From Paracoccaceae bacterium (GTDB taxonomy: Bacteria; Pseudomonadota; Alphaproteobacteria; Rhizobiales; Stappiaceae), in the NCBI GenBank assembly GCA_002709505.1, contig PARB01000097.1, positions 1 through 42,717 on the forward strand: 42,717 bases of DNA. Direction: 5' to 3'. The notes under the pieces are model-generated. The model saw only the letters and a list, made by a program, of their open reading frames with translations, searched no databases and was not told the DNA's origin. Positions within the stretch are counted from its first letter, which is position 1; each line of letters starts with the position of its first letter. The translations under genes and the position numbers were made by a program. Positions 41,240-42,717 of the stretch are shown here, in pieces.

Positions 41240-42700
41240 ATGCACAAGCACCTGATAGCAGGTCGATGGAGCGACGGCCGTCGCCCGCTCGAAACCGCCA
41301 CCGCCGCCATCGATGCCGCCTGTGTCGCCGCCGAGGAGGCATTCTGGAGTTTTGGCTCTTCGACCCGGGCGGAGCGTGCGCGCTTTCTCGAGGCAATCGC
41401 CGATGAGATCGAGGCGAGGGGCGCAGAGATCACGCGCGTCGCGGTCGGTGAGACCGGATTGCCGGAGGCCCGGCTGGAGGGGGAACGGGGCCGCACCACC
41501 GGCCAGTTGCGCCTGTTCGCCCGAATGATTGAAGCGGGTGACCATCTCGACATTCGCGAGGACCCCGCGTTGCCGGACCGCCAGCCTGCTCCGCGTCCCC
41601 GCCTCAGTCTCGTCCAGCGGCCGATCGGTCCCGTGGCGGTCTTCGGCGCGTCGAATTTCCCGCTGGCGTTTTCCGTGGCCGGCGGCGACACCGCCTCGGC
41701 GCTTGCTGCCGGTTGCCCGGTGGTGGTGAAGGGTCATCCCGCGCATCCCGGCACCGGTGTGCTGGTGGCCGAAGCGATCCGCGCGGCGATCGAGGCGCGG
41801 GGATTTCATCCAGGCGTTTTCTCGCTCGTTCAGGACGGCACGCATGAAGCCGGGCAGGCCCTGGTAACCCACCCGCTCATTCGCGCTGTGGGCTTTACCG
41901 GGTCCCTTGCGGGAGGGCGGGCACTCTTCGATCTTTGCGCCACCCGGCCCGAACCCGTTCCCTTCTTCGGGGAACTGGGGAGCGTGAACCCGATGTTCCT
42001 GCTTCCCCATGCCGTTGCCGCGCGCGGCGCCGAGATCGCGGCCGGCTGGGCCGGCTCGCTGACGCTGGGCGTGGGGCAGTTCTGCACCAAGCCCGGGATC
42101 GCGGTCGTTGTTCGCGGATCGCACGCCGATGCCTTTGCGGCGGCCGCCGTCGCCGCGCTTTCCGAGACCGACAGGCAGGTGATGCTGACCGACGCGATCG
42201 CGCAAGGCTACCGGGCAGGCCGCGACCGTGTCGCGGGGAGCGCCGGTGTCGAGGCGATGCTTTCGTCGCCCTGCGCGGATCGCTTCGCAGCACCATCTCT
42301 TTATCGCACCACCGGCAAGACCTGGCTCGCGACCGAAGAGCTCGGAGAGGAGGTGTTCGGTCCTCTCGGCTTGATCGTCGAAGTGGAAGACATGGCGGAG
42401 ATGCGTCGGGTCGCCGAAAGCCTGAAGGGGCAACTGACCTGCACGCTGCACGTCGAGCCTGCCGACACGGACACCGCGCGCATGCTTCTGCCGGTGCTGG
42501 AGCGCAAGGCCGGTCGCGTGCTCTCCAACGGGTTTCCGACCGGAGTGGAGGTCTGCGACGCGATGGTCCACGGAGGCCCCTATCCCGCCTCCACGAATTT
42601 CGGCCACACGTCGGTCGGGACCCTTGCCATCCGCCGGTGGCTCCGGCCCGTCTGCTATCAAAACATGCCCGATACGCTTCTCCCGCCGGATCTGGCCTGA
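41240..42700 (+). CDS. NADP-type aldehyde dehydrogenase (2,5-dioxovalerate dehydrogenase-like)
   Basis: Encodes 486 residues. The set GETGLPEARLEGERGRTTGQLRLFA (split motif, about 70-94), VFGASNFPLAFSVAGGDTASALAAGCPVVVKGHPAHPGT, catalytic Glu245 in GELGSVNP and Cys282 in GQFCTKPG, and PSLYRTTG later is diagnostic of the alpha-ketoglutaric-semialdehyde dehydrogenase branch used in pentose, uronate and hydroxyproline catabolism. The N-terminus is short: the usual segment with NPATG between the first strand and AxAAxxAF is missing (only SDGRRPLETATAAID remains). Last gene in the operon; it oxidises a semialdehyde product of the pathway. Confidence 0.88.
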   Translation: MHKHLIAGRWSDGRRPLETATAAIDAACVAAEEAFWSFGSSTRAERARFLEAIADEIEARGAEITRVAVGETGLPEARLEGERGRTTGQLRLFARMIEAGDHLDIREDPALPDRQPAPRPRLSLVQRPIGPVAVFGASNFPLAFSVAGGDTASALAAGCPVVVKGHPAHPGTGVLVAEAIRAAIEARGFHPGVFSLVQDGTHEAGQALVTHPLIRAVGFTGSLAGGRALFDLCATRPEPVPFFGELGSVNPMFLLPHAVAARGAEIAAGWAGSLTLGVGQFCTKPGIAVVVRGSHADAFAAAAVAALSETDRQVMLTDAIAQGYRAGRDRVAGSAGVEAMLSSPCADRFAAPSLYRTTGKTWLATEELGEEVFGPLGLIVEVEDMAEMRRVAESLKGQLTCTLHVEPADTDTARMLLPVLERKAGRVLSNGFPTGVEVCDAMVHGGPYPASTNFGHTSVGTLAIRRWLRPVCYQNMPDTLLPPDLA

Positions 42701-42717
42701 TCATGCCGGCTTAAATC

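Overview
The window is high-GC DNA from an alphaproteobacterium, most likely a member of the Hyphomicrobiales (Stappiaceae-like). The grounds are an FixI/CcoI-CcoS pair from a cbb3-oxidase assembly operon, a small Lys/Arg-rich protein of a type common in that order, and a very large carboxylate-transport repertoire. The taxonomic call is inference. All boundaries come from reading the sequence; no database search was possible.

Layout. 1-2435: the end of fixI, ccoS, a single-domain response regulator, and an Rrf2/NsrR-type regulator divergent from a stand-alone sensor globin. 2525-3303: a small gene and tRNA-Thr(GGT) with a clear promoter. 3743-8133: a copper-handling operon (small secreted His/Cys protein, small lipoprotein, TolC-like lipoprotein, Tat-exported multicopper oxidase, cupredoxin, CusF-like protein) directly downstream of the tRNA, possibly an acquired block.

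8352-42700 is an unusually dense run of organic-acid uptake and catabolism modules, most with their own regulator. (a) A GntR/FCD regulator divergent from tctCBA plus a beta-propeller protein resembling oligogalacturonate lyase (PL22). (b) tctCBA-abrB divergent from a GntR regulator, a PrpF-family isomerase and an isocitrate-lyase-family enzyme. (c) An OsmC protein, TRAP transporter dctPQM and a LacI regulator, with a near-perfect LacI-type operator upstream of osmC. (d) A GntR regulator divergent from a TSUP permease, then a DMT permease. (e) A dienelactone-hydrolase-like secreted protein, a third tctCBA, a DHDPS-family aldolase/dehydratase, an IclR regulator, and an operon of FAD-linked 2-hydroxyacid oxidase, TRAP dctPQM, divergent DhaK and DhaL, and an aldehyde dehydrogenase.

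Module (e) is the best candidate for an undescribed system. Three upstream regions in it (before tctC, the DHDPS-family gene and the FAD oxidase) share a 17-bp motif, CCC(A/G)(T/C)ATT(A/G)(C/T)GGAAT, at 66-78 bp from the start codons. This suggests that the IclR protein controls all three units as one catabolic regulon. The substrate cannot be read from sequence. The enzyme set (2-hydroxyacid oxidation, retro-aldol or dehydration, dihydroxyacetone-type phosphorylation, semialdehyde oxidation) fits a sugar acid or polyhydroxy acid.

Other noteworthy signals are strong hairpins placed between substrate-binding-protein and permease genes in two transport operons, intrinsic terminators built into the 3' ends of convergent genes, and an imperfect tandem repeat beside tRNA-Thr.
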